A DNA stretch of 64,000 nt, taken from positions 380,442 to 444,441 of the forward strand of contig DCUQ01000009.1 of NCBI GenBank assembly GCA_002327865.1. Reading direction: 5' to 3'. The notes beneath the pieces are model-generated. The model worked only from the letters and a program-made list of their open reading frames with translations. It had not been told where the DNA came from and made no database searches. Source of the stretch: Syntrophaceae bacterium UBA2210 (GTDB lineage Bacteria; Desulfobacterota; Syntrophia; Syntrophales; UBA2210). Positions 16,890-25,786 of the stretch are shown here, piece after piece. Both the position numbers and the translations under genes were made by a program. Positions within the stretch are counted from its first letter, which is position 1. Each line of letters starts with the position of its first letter.

Positions 16890-18023
16890 ATGAAACATTA
16901 TTCAAGGAACGTCTTTGTCACTGCAATTGTCGTGGCATTTGCAGTATCCATGATACCGGCAGCTGGGCTCGCAGCCGGTGATACGATAAAACTGGGCGTC
17001 GCCGGTGCTCACAGCGGAGACCTTGCTTCTTACGGTATACCTTCTGTTAAGGCCGCAGAACTTGTGGTCAAAGACATTAACGCGAAGGGGGGAGTCCTGG
17101 GCAAGCAAGTGGTTCTTCTTGTTGAAGACGATGTATGCAAACCGGAAGTCGCCACAAACACGGCCACGAAGCTGCTGTCCGAGGGTGCCGATATCGTGAT
17201 GGGACACATCTGCAGTGGTGCCACCAAGGCTGCTCTCGGCATATACAAAGATTCAAATATTATCTGCATGTCGCCGTCCGCGACCAATCCTCCATTGACA
17301 CAGAGCGGTGATTACCCCAATTTTTATCGTACCATCGCTTCGGACGATGCGCAGGCACGACTTGAGGTTGATTATGCTCTTGATGTAGTGAAAGCAAAGA
17401 AAATTGCCGTTATACACGACAAGGGAGATTATGGTAAAGGGCTGGCGGAGTTTGCTAAAGATTTTATCGAAAAAGACCCCCGGGCCAAAGTGGTGTTGTA
17501 TGAAGGTGTCACGCCCGGTGCTGTGGATTATTCCGCTGTAGTTCAGAAAATCAAGCATTCGAAAGCCGATGCGGTGATATTCGGTGGTTATCATCCCGAG
17601 GCGTCGAAGATTGTCATGCAGATGCGTAAAAAGAGAATGAAAACGGCCTTTATATCCGATGACGGCGTGAAAGACGATACTTTTATCAAGGTTGCCGGTG
17701 AATACGCGGAAGGTGTCTATGCAACCGGCCCCAAGGATACATCTATGAATCCGTTAGCTATCGCCGCTGTCGAAGCGCATAAAAAAGAATACGGTTCAGA
17801 TCCTGGTGCGTTTTTCCTCAATGCGTATGCCGCGACACAGGCCCTGCTGAACGCGATTGAGAAAGCAGGATCGACCGACTACGATGCAGTGTCAAAGGCC
17901 TTGAAGACCGAATATGTTGAAACCCCGCTTGGAAAGATCAAATTTGATGACAAAGGGGATGCAATAGGAATCGGTTTCTCGATATACCAGGTACAAAAGG
18001 GCCAGTATGTAGAATTAAAATAA
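16890..18023 (+). CDS. livK: Branched-chain amino acid ABC transporter, substrate-binding protein
   Basis: A 377-residue periplasmic binding protein with a signal peptide (cut after about GLAAG). It shows the LivK fold: IKLGVAGAHSGDLASYGIPSVKAAELVVKDINAKGG, MGHICSGATKAALGIYKDSNIICMSPSATNPPLT, and the second lobe KKIAVIHDKGDYGKGLAEFAKDF. AAGGAGGAG precedes the ATG. It is first in livKHMGF, with a hairpin behind it. Substrate is likely Leu/Ile/Val, though members of this family also carry amides, urea or aromatic acids, which sequence alone does not exclude. Confidence 0.93.
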   Translation: MKHYSRNVFVTAIVVAFAVSMIPAAGLAAGDTIKLGVAGAHSGDLASYGIPSVKAAELVVKDINAKGGVLGKQVVLLVEDDVCKPEVATNTATKLLSEGADIVMGHICSGATKAALGIYKDSNIICMSPSATNPPLTQSGDYPNFYRTIASDDAQARLEVDYALDVVKAKKIAVIHDKGDYGKGLAEFAKDFIEKDPRAKVVLYEGVTPGAVDYSAVVQKIKHSKADAVIFGGYHPEASKIVMQMRKKRMKTAFISDDGVKDDTFIKVAGEYAEGVYATGPKDTSMNPLAIAAVEAHKKEYGSDPGAFFLNAYAATQALLNAIEKAGSTDYDAVSKALKTEYVETPLGKIKFDDKGDAIGIGFSIYQVQKGQYVELK

Positions 18024-18053
18024 CGGGAATAATATAAAAGTATCTGTTTGAAC

Positions 18054-18089
18054 AATCAGGGGGCAGGCGTAAAAACCTGACCCCTGATT
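18054..18089 (+). other. Intergenic hairpin between livK and livH
   Basis: Stem 18054-18062 pairs with 18081-18089 and continues after one mismatch with CAGG (18064-18067) and CCTG (18076-18079). There is no T-run. Such hairpins after the binding-protein gene often protect its message, so that far more binding protein than permease is made; that role is inferred. Confidence 0.55.
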
Positions 18090-18142
18090 TATGATGTTTA
18101 GTGACAGGGAAGAGGCGAGATTAGAGGGTAGATTTATTTACG

Positions 18143-19045
18143 ATGGATTATTTTCTGGAGCTGTTTCTGGGCGGTCTTACCCGAGGAAGTATTTACGCTC
18201 TTATTGCTCTCGGATACACCATGGTGTATGGCATTATTGAGCTGATAAATTTCGCTCACGGTGAGATTTATATGATCGGTGCATTCACCGCGCTGATCGT
18301 GATATCCGTTTTAACGCTTATGGGTATGAATGCCGTTGCCATGCTCGTCATAGCAGGAGCGATTGCCGTTCTCTATTCCTGCGCTTATGGCTATACCGTA
18401 GAAAAGATTGCCTACAAGCCGCTGCGCAACGCACCGCGCCTTTCGGCTCTCATCAGTGCCATCGGAATGTCGCTGTTTCTTCAAAACTATGTGCTCCTGG
18501 CTCAGACGTCAGATTTTCTCCCTTTCCCCAACTTGATACCCGATTTTGATTTCATGGAGCCGTACGCGCACATTATAGGTTCGACAGAAATTGTTATCCT
18601 CATAACGACAGCCATCGTTATGGTTCTTTTGACCATCCTGATAAAATTCACGAAGATAGGTAAGGCGATGCGTGCGACATCACAGGATAAAACGATGGCG
18701 ATGCTGGTGGGTATTAATGTGAATCGCGTCATTTCCGTCACGTTTATCGTGGGTTCGGCGACGGCTGCGATCGGTGGAGTACTCATAGCTTCTCATGTCG
18801 GCATGATTAATTTTTATGTCGGTTTCATAGCGGGAATAAAGGCATTTGTCGCCGCTGTTCTAGGGGGAATAGGGAGCATTCCCGGGGCCGTTCTCGGCAG
18901 TTTTGTCCTTGGCTGGACAGAGAGTTTCGCTACCGGATATGTCTCGAGTGATTATGAAGATGTCTTCGCCTTTCTTTTCCTTGTGCTTATTCTGATCTTC
19001 AGGCCCGCGGGTATTCTGGGGCGATCTGAAAAACACAAGGTATAG
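18143..19045 (+). CDS. livH: Branched-chain amino acid ABC transporter, permease
   Basis: A 300-residue inner-membrane protein with about eight spans. The start LGGLTRGSIYALIALGYTMVYGIIELINFAHGEIYMIGAF is diagnostic of LivH, as are AMRATSQDKTMAMLVGINVNRVI (the coupling loop to the ATPases) and AGIKAFVAAVLGGIGSIPGAVLGS. It pairs with LivM to form the channel. The ribosome-binding site is weak (AGAGGGTAGATTTATTTACG), in line with lower expression than livK. Confidence 0.95.
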   Translation: MDYFLELFLGGLTRGSIYALIALGYTMVYGIIELINFAHGEIYMIGAFTALIVISVLTLMGMNAVAMLVIAGAIAVLYSCAYGYTVEKIAYKPLRNAPRLSALISAIGMSLFLQNYVLLAQTSDFLPFPNLIPDFDFMEPYAHIIGSTEIVILITTAIVMVLLTILIKFTKIGKAMRATSQDKTMAMLVGINVNRVISVTFIVGSATAAIGGVLIASHVGMINFYVGFIAGIKAFVAAVLGGIGSIPGAVLGSFVLGWTESFATGYVSSDYEDVFAFLFLVLILIFRPAGILGRSEKHKV

Positions 19046-19078
19046 CGGGGGAATCTATTTTTCGCAGGGTTTTGGAAG

Positions 19079-20305
19079 TTGATTAAATTTAATGAAATAA
19101 GAAGAGCCTTTCTGGTGTCCGTATGGTTTATGTTTCTGACGTTTCCCATTATGGTGATCCGCGTTAATCCTGTGGAACATATCGTGGAATGGCGCTGGAA
19201 GAACATGATCCTGGTGGGTTTCGGAAGTTTCCTCCTTTCGTTTGTCTGGAATTATCTCATGAAGCGAAAGGAGCTTGGCTTTAAGAAGGCTGAAGCCGGA
19301 GAAGAAGGGGGAACGATTCCCCTGGCCCGGAGAATCCTGGGAGAAAAAAAGATATATATACCCGGGCTGGCTGCCATTGGAATATTCACAATAGCCTTCC
19401 CTTTCATTTTCTCAATGTATCAGACCACTATCATGGTAACGGCGTTGATCTACGTCATGCTTGGTCTGGGTCTTAACATTGTCGTGGGCCTCGCGGGTCT
19501 TCTCGATCTGGGATATGTTGCTTTTTATGCCGTGGGAGCTTATGCCTATGCACTCTTGAATTACCATTTCGGGCTCAGTTTCTGGATGGTTCTTCCTATT
19601 GGCGGTGCGTTGGGCGCCATGTTTGGAATACTGCTGGGTTTCCCGGTGCTCCGGCTCCGCGGAGATTATCTTGCCATCGTTACGCTGGGATTCGGTGAAA
19701 TCATACGTATTATTCTGGAAAACTGGAATGAATTTTCTTTCGGACCCAGCGGTATAGCGAATATTCCGAGACCTTCCCTGCTCGGAATGGATCTGTCGGT
19801 CCACAGCTCTACAACATATATCTATTACATTATGATTGCCATGTGCGTTTTTACTATTTTTGTCGTAAACCGTTTGCAGGACTCCAGAATCGGAAGGGCG
19901 TGGATCGCGCTCAGGGAGGATGAAATCGCCTGCCAGGCCATGGGGATAGACAAGGCAAAAACCAAACTGACGGCGTTCGCCCTCGGAGCAACGTGGGCCG
20001 GTATGAGCGGCGTAGTGTTTGCCGCGAAAACGACGTTCGTAAATCCTGCAAGCTTTACCATATGGGAATCTATAATAATACTGTGTATCGTTGTGCTGGG
20101 CGGCATGGGATCTATAATAGGTGTTATAGCCGGAGCACTTGTACTTATACTGACACCCGAATATCTGCGGGCGTTTTCCGAGTACAGAATGCTGGCATTC
20201 GGTACCCTGCTCGTTGTGATGATGATATTCCGCCCGGGCGGGATCATACCCAACGTGCGCCGTACCTATAAATTCAAGGGCGTAAAAAATGCTGATAAGG
20301 GCTGA
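19079..20305 (+). CDS. livM: Branched-chain amino acid ABC transporter, permease
   Basis: A 408-residue permease starting with TTG in the reading chosen. The ribosome-binding site for it is poor, and GTG or ATG codons about 35-50 bases on are alternatives. The N-terminal extension has two spans and a charged loop, as in E. coli LivM. The core has VGLAGLLDLGYVAFYAVGAYAYALL, LRGDYLAIVTLGFGEIIRI, and RAWIALREDEIACQAMGIDKAKTKLTAF (coupling loop). It sits 33 bases after livH and five before livG. Confidence 0.94.
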   Translation: MIKFNEIRRAFLVSVWFMFLTFPIMVIRVNPVEHIVEWRWKNMILVGFGSFLLSFVWNYLMKRKELGFKKAEAGEEGGTIPLARRILGEKKIYIPGLAAIGIFTIAFPFIFSMYQTTIMVTALIYVMLGLGLNIVVGLAGLLDLGYVAFYAVGAYAYALLNYHFGLSFWMVLPIGGALGAMFGILLGFPVLRLRGDYLAIVTLGFGEIIRIILENWNEFSFGPSGIANIPRPSLLGMDLSVHSSTTYIYYIMIAMCVFTIFVVNRLQDSRIGRAWIALREDEIACQAMGIDKAKTKLTAFALGATWAGMSGVVFAAKTTFVNPASFTIWESIIILCIVVLGGMGSIIGVIAGALVLILTPEYLRAFSEYRMLAFGTLLVVMMIFRPGGIIPNVRRTYKFKGVKNADKG

Positions 20306-20309
20306 GTAA

Positions 20310-21101
20310 ATGGAACCCGTGTTAAAAGTTCAGAACCTTGGAATGAATTTCGGAGGGTTACGAGCTCTCGATGACCTGGATCTGGATGTGTGCAAAGATG
20401 AGATAGTCGCCCTTATCGGACCTAACGGTGCCGGAAAGACTACCTTCTTTAACTGCATAACGGGCATATATCCTCCCACGGACGGAGATATTCTCATATT
20501 CCCGCGGGGCAGTGACAAACCGGAGCGAATCAACGGTGTAAAACCGAACAAGGTTACGGAAAAAGGCCTGTCGCGCACCTTCCAGAATATCCGTTTGTTT
20601 GCCAACATGACAGTGCTCGAGAATGTGATGATCGGGCGTCACTGCCGCATGCACGCGGGTGTATTGGGCGCCATACTGAGAGGCGGATCAACGATACGGG
20701 AAGAAAAAAGGGCGGTGGACGACAGCTACGCCATACTGGAAAAGATAGGACTCGCCGAGTTTGTGAATGAGTTTGCAAAAAACCTTCCATATGGGGCGCA
20801 GAGGCGCCTTGAGATAGCCCGGGCAATGGCCACGGAACCCTTTCTGCTTCTTCTGGATGAACCTGCCGCAGGCATGAACCCCAATGAGACACATGAGCTT
20901 GACGAATTGATAAAAAAGATTCGCGATGAGGAGGGGATCTCGATACTCCTGATCGAGCATGATATGAAGCTTGTCATGAGCCTGTCCGACAGAATATTTG
21001 TTGTTGATTACGGCAAGAAAATCGCGCAGGGAACGCCGAAGGAGATACGGAATAATCCCGTTGTGATAAAGGCCTATCTCGGAGAAGATATTGATGCTTA
21101 A
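20310..21101 (+). CDS. livG: Branched-chain amino acid ABC transporter, ATPase
   Basis: A 263-residue ATPase. Walker A is GPNGAGKTTFFN, the signature is LPYGAQRRLEIARA and Walker B is LLLLDEPAAGMNPNE, with ending IEHDMKLVMSLSDRIFVVDYGKKIAQGTPKEIRNNPVVIKAYLGE. The DEPAAGMNP wording and the C-terminal YLGE are LivG features. It has the long insert after Walker A (ITGIYPPTDGDILIFPRG) expected of the family. It overlaps livF by eight bases. Confidence 0.95.
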   Translation: MEPVLKVQNLGMNFGGLRALDDLDLDVCKDEIVALIGPNGAGKTTFFNCITGIYPPTDGDILIFPRGSDKPERINGVKPNKVTEKGLSRTFQNIRLFANMTVLENVMIGRHCRMHAGVLGAILRGGSTIREEKRAVDDSYAILEKIGLAEFVNEFAKNLPYGAQRRLEIARAMATEPFLLLLDEPAAGMNPNETHELDELIKKIRDEEGISILLIEHDMKLVMSLSDRIFVVDYGKKIAQGTPKEIRNNPVVIKAYLGEDIDA

Positions 21102-21801
21102 ACTCCAGAAAGTACAGACCTTCTACGGCAACATTCAGGCGTTGAAAGATGTCACCATAGAGATTTCGGAAGGAGAAATAGTCACGCTAATAGGTGCGAA
21201 CGGTGCCGGGAAAACCACAACACTTATGGCTGTCTGCGGTATTGTTACTCCGAGGTCGGGTGAAATACTTTTTATGGGTAAACCGATAACCGGTATGGAA
21301 CCGGACAAGATCGTCTCGCTCGGAATCTGCCAGGTTCCTGAAGGCCGCCGTATCTTTCCCTACCTGTCGGTTGCCGAAAATCTCGATATGGGCGCTTTCC
21401 TGCGGAAGGACAAAGCGGAAATAAAAAGGGATATGGAGTACGTATTCGATCTTTTCCCGATCCTCGCCGAGAGGCGTCACCAGGCAGGCGGCACACTTAG
21501 CGGGGGAGAACAACAGATGCTTGCCATCTCAAGAGCGCTTATGACCAGACCGAGACTGCTTCTCCTTGATGAGCCGTCGCTTGGGCTTGCCCCGCTTATC
21601 GTCAAGCGGATATTTGAGATAATAAGCAAGATAAATGCTGAAAACAACACGACAATCTTCCTGGTCGAGCAGAACGCTAATCTTGCACTCAAAGTAGCTG
21701 CCAGGGGATATGTCATGGAGAATGGCCGTATAACGCTCACGGACTCTTCAAAAAACCTCCTCGCCAACGAAGCGGTGAGAAAGGCATATCTCGGTCTTTA
21801 A
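21094..21801 (+). CDS. livF: Branched-chain amino acid ABC transporter, ATPase
   Basis: A 235-residue ATPase. I start it at the ATG at 21094, inside the end of livG, with GGAG nine bases upstream; a TTG just before it is less likely. Walker A is GANGAGKTTTLM, QVPEGRRIFPYLSVAENLDMGAF follows, the signature is LSGGEQQMLAISRA and Walker B is LLLLDEPSLGLAPLIVKRIF. The C terminus VRKAYLGL is typical of LivF. The gene ends within the last four bases of the convergent der gene, so no terminator fits between them. Confidence 0.95.
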   Translation: MLKLQKVQTFYGNIQALKDVTIEISEGEIVTLIGANGAGKTTTLMAVCGIVTPRSGEILFMGKPITGMEPDKIVSLGICQVPEGRRIFPYLSVAENLDMGAFLRKDKAEIKRDMEYVFDLFPILAERRHQAGGTLSGGEQQMLAISRALMTRPRLLLLDEPSLGLAPLIVKRIFEIISKINAENNTTIFLVEQNANLALKVAARGYVMENGRITLTDSSKNLLANEAVRKAYLGL

Positions 21802-23132
21802 TGCCGTTTCCTTTCCGCGCTTGCGCCCTTCTTCCTGAAGATCAATCTTACCGGTGTATTTTCAAACCCCAGTTCTTCATGTATTCTGTTGGTGAGATAA
21901 CGTTCGTATGAGAAATGTATTGCTTTGGGTTCGCGAACAAAAAAGACGAACGTGGGCGGTTTGACGGATATCTGGGTTGCAAAGTTTATCTTATTGGGCC
22001 TGTTCCTGTATCGTGGAGGGGATAATTTTTCGGTAAATTCCTCCAGCTTTGTGTTTAAAAGAGAAGTGGGGACCCTTTTTGTATATTGGTCATAGACGTT
22101 GTCGATAAGATCGAACACCTTTGTCAATCTCTGTCCCGATAGCGCAGATACGGAGATTATCGGGGCAAAATCGAGATATTTGAGGCTGTCTTTCACGTGC
22201 CTTACATATGTGCCGATCGTGGAATTGTCTTTTTCAATAAGATCCCATTTATTCAGGATTATAATACCGGCCACGCCTCTTTCGTAGGCAAGGCCGGCTA
22301 TTTTTGTGTCCTGTTCCGTGACACCCTCCAGCGCATCTATCATAATAAGCGCTATGTCGCACCGGTCGAGTGTTTTTATCGCCTCTATAACACAGTAACG
22401 TTCCAGTTTCAGGCTGACTTTGCTCTTTTTCCTGATCCCGGCGGTGTCTATAAGCAGATATTTCCTGTCATGAAGATCGAAGGCCGTGTCCACGGCGTCT
22501 CTCGTGGTCCCGGGTGCGGGATTGACGATCGTGCGTTCATATCCTAGGATTTTGTTGATCAGGGAGGATTTGCCGACATTGGGTTTTCCTATTACAGCTA
22601 TCCGTATACGGTCTTCGGGTTCTTCCTCTGCGGGGGTTTCCGGAAGACACTCGACGACGTCGTCCAGCAGATCACCGACCCCGAGCCCATGTTGAGACGA
22701 TATGGCATAGATTTGATCGACACCCAGACGGTAAAAATCAAGAGCAAGTTCTTCCTGGCGGGGATTATCTATTTTATTTACAACATAGAAAACAGGCTTC
22801 CTGGTTTTTCTCAGCAGTGTGGTAATCTCCGTGTCCGAAGGAGTGAGTCCTTCCTTTCCATCCAGGAGAAAGATAATGGCATCAGCTTCCTCGATGGCCA
22901 GATTTGTCTGCTCACGCATCTGTACAAACATTCTCTCCGTACTCACGGGTTCGAAGCCTCCCGTGTCGATTATCATGAATGCCTTGCCGTTCCATATGGA
23001 ATCCGTGTAATTTCTGTCTCTTGTGGCGCCGGGTTGGTCGATAACGATAACCTTTCTGGTCTCGGACAGTCGGTTAAACAACGTCGATTTTCCAACATTC
23101 GGTCTGCCTACGATTGCTACGATTGGTTTCAT
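21798..23132 (-). CDS. der: Ribosome-assembly GTPase Der (EngA)
   Basis: A 444-residue protein with two G domains in series. The first has GRPNVGKSTLFNRL (residues 8-21), DTGGFEP and NKID; the second has GKPNVGKSSLINKI near 180, DTAGIRKKSKV and NKWD. A C-terminal KH-like domain follows (INFATQISVKPPTFVFFV, ending FRKKGASAERKR). It is needed for 50S subunit maturation. It is the last gene of the mnmA-der unit, 15 bases after era, and converges on livF with a four-base overlap. Confidence 0.97.
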   Translation of the reverse strand: MKPIVAIVGRPNVGKSTLFNRLSETRKVIVIDQPGATRDRNYTDSIWNGKAFMIIDTGGFEPVSTERMFVQMREQTNLAIEEADAIIFLLDGKEGLTPSDTEITTLLRKTRKPVFYVVNKIDNPRQEELALDFYRLGVDQIYAISSQHGLGVGDLLDDVVECLPETPAEEEPEDRIRIAVIGKPNVGKSSLINKILGYERTIVNPAPGTTRDAVDTAFDLHDRKYLLIDTAGIRKKSKVSLKLERYCVIEAIKTLDRCDIALIMIDALEGVTEQDTKIAGLAYERGVAGIIILNKWDLIEKDNSTIGTYVRHVKDSLKYLDFAPIISVSALSGQRLTKVFDLIDNVYDQYTKRVPTSLLNTKLEEFTEKLSPPRYRNRPNKINFATQISVKPPTFVFFVREPKAIHFSYERYLTNRIHEELGFENTPVRLIFRKKGASAERKRH

Positions 23133-23147
23133 CTCTGCCTGCGTCCT

Positions 23148-24038
23148 CTATTCATCCAAATATCCGAATTCTCCGAGCATTCTCGAATTATGCGTCCAGT
23201 CTTTCCGAACCCTGACAAACAGTTCGAGATATACCCCAGTATCGAAAAACCTTTCTATTTCCAGTCGTGCCCCGGATCCTATCTTCTTCAGCATACTGCC
23301 TTTCTTGCCGATAATAATGCCCTTCTGAGAATCTTTCTCCACGTTGACAGTGGCATGTATACGTATCAAACCGGTTGCCTCGTTTTCCTTGAAAGACTCT
23401 ATTGTGATAGCCGTCGAATAGGGCACTTCCTTGTGTGTCAGTATTGTAATCTTTTCCCTGATTATCTCGGCCGCGATAAATCTTTCTGAACGGTCCGTTA
23501 TCATGTCATCGGGGAAATATTGCGGCCCTTCCGGCAGGATATTCCATATGATGTCCAGAAGTCTGTCAACATTGAACCCCTTCAGCGCGCAGACCGGCAC
23601 AATCTCTTCAAAATGATGAAGATGTCTGACAGATTCTATCATGGCCAGCAGACTTTCCCTCTTTATCAGATCGATCTTATTAATCACCAGTACTGCGGGA
23701 ACATTCGATTTTTTGATTGATTGTACAATAAAATTATCGTCTTCATCGATATATGATCCTGCATCGACGAGCAGGAGCAGCAGATTGACGTCACCGAATA
23801 CACCCATTGCGGCTGATACCATCCGGCGGTTGAGCGGAGTACGCGCCTTGTGAATCCCCGGTGTGTCCAGGAAGATGAACTGGCCCGCTTCGGTATTTCT
23901 GATTCCCATAATCCTGTTTCTGGTTGTCTGGGGCTTATGGGTTGTAATCGCTATTTTCCCCCCCACCATGAAATTCATGAGCGTGGATTTCCCCGCGTTC
24001 GGCTTCCCGATGATTCCTATAAAACCTGATTTAAACAA
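23148..24038 (-). CDS. era: GTPase Era
   Basis: A 296-residue protein of typical length. G1 is GKPNAGKSTLMN, the Era switch is KPQTTRNRIMGI, G3 is DTPGIHKART and G4 is NKIDLI. The C-terminal KH domain shows GIIIGKKGSMLKKIGSGARLEIERFF. It binds the 3-prime end of 16S rRNA and checks 30S assembly. It lies between the radical SAM gene (30 bases) and der (15 bases). Linkage with rnc is widespread in bacteria. Confidence 0.97.
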   Translation of the reverse strand: MFKSGFIGIIGKPNAGKSTLMNFMVGGKIAITTHKPQTTRNRIMGIRNTEAGQFIFLDTPGIHKARTPLNRRMVSAAMGVFGDVNLLLLLVDAGSYIDEDDNFIVQSIKKSNVPAVLVINKIDLIKRESLLAMIESVRHLHHFEEIVPVCALKGFNVDRLLDIIWNILPEGPQYFPDDMITDRSERFIAAEIIREKITILTHKEVPYSTAITIESFKENEATGLIRIHATVNVEKDSQKGIIIGKKGSMLKKIGSGARLEIERFFDTGVYLELFVRVRKDWTHNSRMLGEFGYLDE

Positions 24039-24068
24039 ATGTAACCCCTTAAACGACAGGGAACAGGG

Positions 24069-25076
24069 TTAAATGATGCGTAAAGTCCCTCTTTCCTGTG
24101 CCGCGTTTTCCCTGACATGTATCTCCGTCAGTTTGAAAGATTCCTGTAATATCTTTATATTCCGTTTTTTCATGCCTCGCAGATTCGATATATCTTTAGA
24201 AGCCACTGAAAACACCACAATTTTTTTTTCGGGATCCTCCGCTTTAAGAAGATCCGATGCCATGTCAAGAAAGATCTCTCCTTCCACGAGCGACCGGAAT
24301 GCCGGATGAAACGGTCCGGCGATTATGTTGTTATCCGATTCCATTTCCCGTGTTGTGTGAAGGCCAAGTCTTATAACAGGTATGCCGGCTTTTTGAAACC
24401 TCAAAAGAGCGTGTTTGCACAGGTCGACGGCATCGTCCAGTGTAAGCGGCTGGTACTTACCCTCCAGGTATAACGTTGCCAGTGGAGTATTTTTGAACAC
24501 GATCGTCGGGTGGATCCTTACCGTATCGGGCCGGAGCCTGATGATCTCTTCCACGGTATATTCAAAACGGCTCCTGGTATCGCCCGGGAGCCCTGCCATC
24601 AAATGTACGCCGGTCTCGATCCCCCCTTTTTTTAATAATCGTACCGCGGATCTTACCTCTTCCGCAGAATGTCCCCTGCCGGCGCCGACAAGAACTTCGT
24701 CGACCATTGACTGGGCACCTATTTCCACAGTGGAGACACTGTATCTCATGAGAAGCGCAACACGGTCGTCATCTATGTAGTCGGGCCTTGTCGATATCCG
24801 TATGGAGCGTACCATCCCCCTGTCCACATAAGACTGCGCGATGTTAAGCAGTTCAATCTGGTAATCTCTGTCTATCCCGGTGAAATTTCCCCCATAAAAA
24901 GCGATCTGATCGAATTGCTTCCCGCCTTTTTTAAGATGCCTGTCGCAGATATTCCGTATGGTGTCTTCGGTGAGCCTTTCAGGGTAGTTCCCGGCTGTTA
25001 TTTTCTCGTTACAGAACACGCAACGATTGGGACATCCTCTGTATATTACAAATATGGGGATTATAAGAGGCTTCAT
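24069..25076 (-). CDS. Radical SAM protein, Elp3-like, function unknown
   Basis: A 335-residue radical SAM protein. The cluster motif is CPNRCVFC (Cys15, Cys19, Cys22), then AFYGGNFTGIDRDYQIELL, SIRISTRPDYIDDDRVALL, and TVEIGAQSMVDEVL. These read like the Elp3 / oxygen-independent coproporphyrinogen-oxidase-like branch. There is no acetyltransferase domain, so it is not full Elp3. The C-terminal 120 residues have no motif I know. It overlaps rnc by four bases (ATGA) and is followed by era. The surrounding genes mature tRNA and rRNA, which suggests an RNA-linked substrate, but this is inference. Confidence 0.85.
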   Translation of the reverse strand: MKPLIIPIFVIYRGCPNRCVFCNEKITAGNYPERLTEDTIRNICDRHLKKGGKQFDQIAFYGGNFTGIDRDYQIELLNIAQSYVDRGMVRSIRISTRPDYIDDDRVALLMRYSVSTVEIGAQSMVDEVLVGAGRGHSAEEVRSAVRLLKKGGIETGVHLMAGLPGDTRSRFEYTVEEIIRLRPDTVRIHPTIVFKNTPLATLYLEGKYQPLTLDDAVDLCKHALLRFQKAGIPVIRLGLHTTREMESDNNIIAGPFHPAFRSLVEGEIFLDMASDLLKAEDPEKKIVVFSVASKDISNLRGMKKRNIKILQESFKLTEIHVRENAAQERGTLRII

Positions 25077-25786
25077 GTATTCTCCAGCTTGTCCAGCGCT
25101 TTCCTGGCCGCGTCCTGTTCGGCCTCCTTCTTGTTCTTCCCGGTCCCGGCTGTTATGGTCGTATCGTTGATGGATATCTCTATTGTGAAGGTCTTATCAT
25201 GATCAGGGCCCGACTCGCTTACAATCTGATATTGTGGTACGAGTTTGAACCTGCTCTGACTTGTCTCCTGGAGCAGTGATTTGTAATCCATATAAAGGGG
25301 ACATTCAATCCATTCATCGACAAGCGGCTGGAAAGATGTCTCTATGAACCGCAGAGCGCTCTCATATCCTCCGTCGAGATAGATGGAGCCGATAATTGCT
25401 TCGATGGCATTTCCCAGGATCGAATCCTTATCCCTTCCTCCGGAATTTTCCTCTCCCTTGCCGAGAAGCATGAAGTCGCCTATCCGGTATTCCCGAGCCA
25501 GCCCGGCCAGCGGTTGCTCATTAACCATTGCCGCCCGGACCTTCGAGAGCTGCCCCTCGTTATATTCAGGGAATTTTTTTATAAGTATATCGCTGATACA
25601 TAGCTGCAGTACTGCATCCCCCAGAAATTCGATTCTTTCGTTATCCTCCCTGACTGTTTCAGGATTTTCATTGGCATAGGAACGATGTGTAAGCGCTGTG
25701 TTAAATAAAATAAAGTCGCGGAATGCATGACTCAATTTTTCCGAAAGCTTTTTCAGTTGCTCAATCCTTTTTTCATCCATCGGCAT
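25073..25786 (-). CDS. rnc: Ribonuclease III
   Basis: A 237-residue enzyme that cuts double-stranded RNA in rRNA precursors and some messages. The catalytic signature NERIEFLGDAVLQL lies near residue 45, with the second acidic cluster at DSILGNAIEAIIGSIYLDGG. A C-terminal dsRNA-binding domain (DYKSLLQETSQ, ITAGTGKNKKEAEQDAARKAL) follows. Two starts are possible, 25786 and 25780; GGGAGG fits the second slightly better. The gene overlaps the end of mtaB by 14 bases. Confidence 0.96.
   Translation of the reverse strand: MPMDEKRIEQLKKLSEKLSHAFRDFILFNTALTHRSYANENPETVREDNERIEFLGDAVLQLCISDILIKKFPEYNEGQLSKVRAAMVNEQPLAGLAREYRIGDFMLLGKGEENSGGRDKDSILGNAIEAIIGSIYLDGGYESALRFIETSFQPLVDEWIECPLYMDYKSLLQETSQSRFKLVPQYQIVSESGPDHDKTFTIEISINDTTITAGTGKNKKEAEQDAARKALDKLENT

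Noticed and set aside
22689-23489. 266-residue plus-strand frame
   Set aside because: It crosses the der and era genes in the opposite direction; both are certain.
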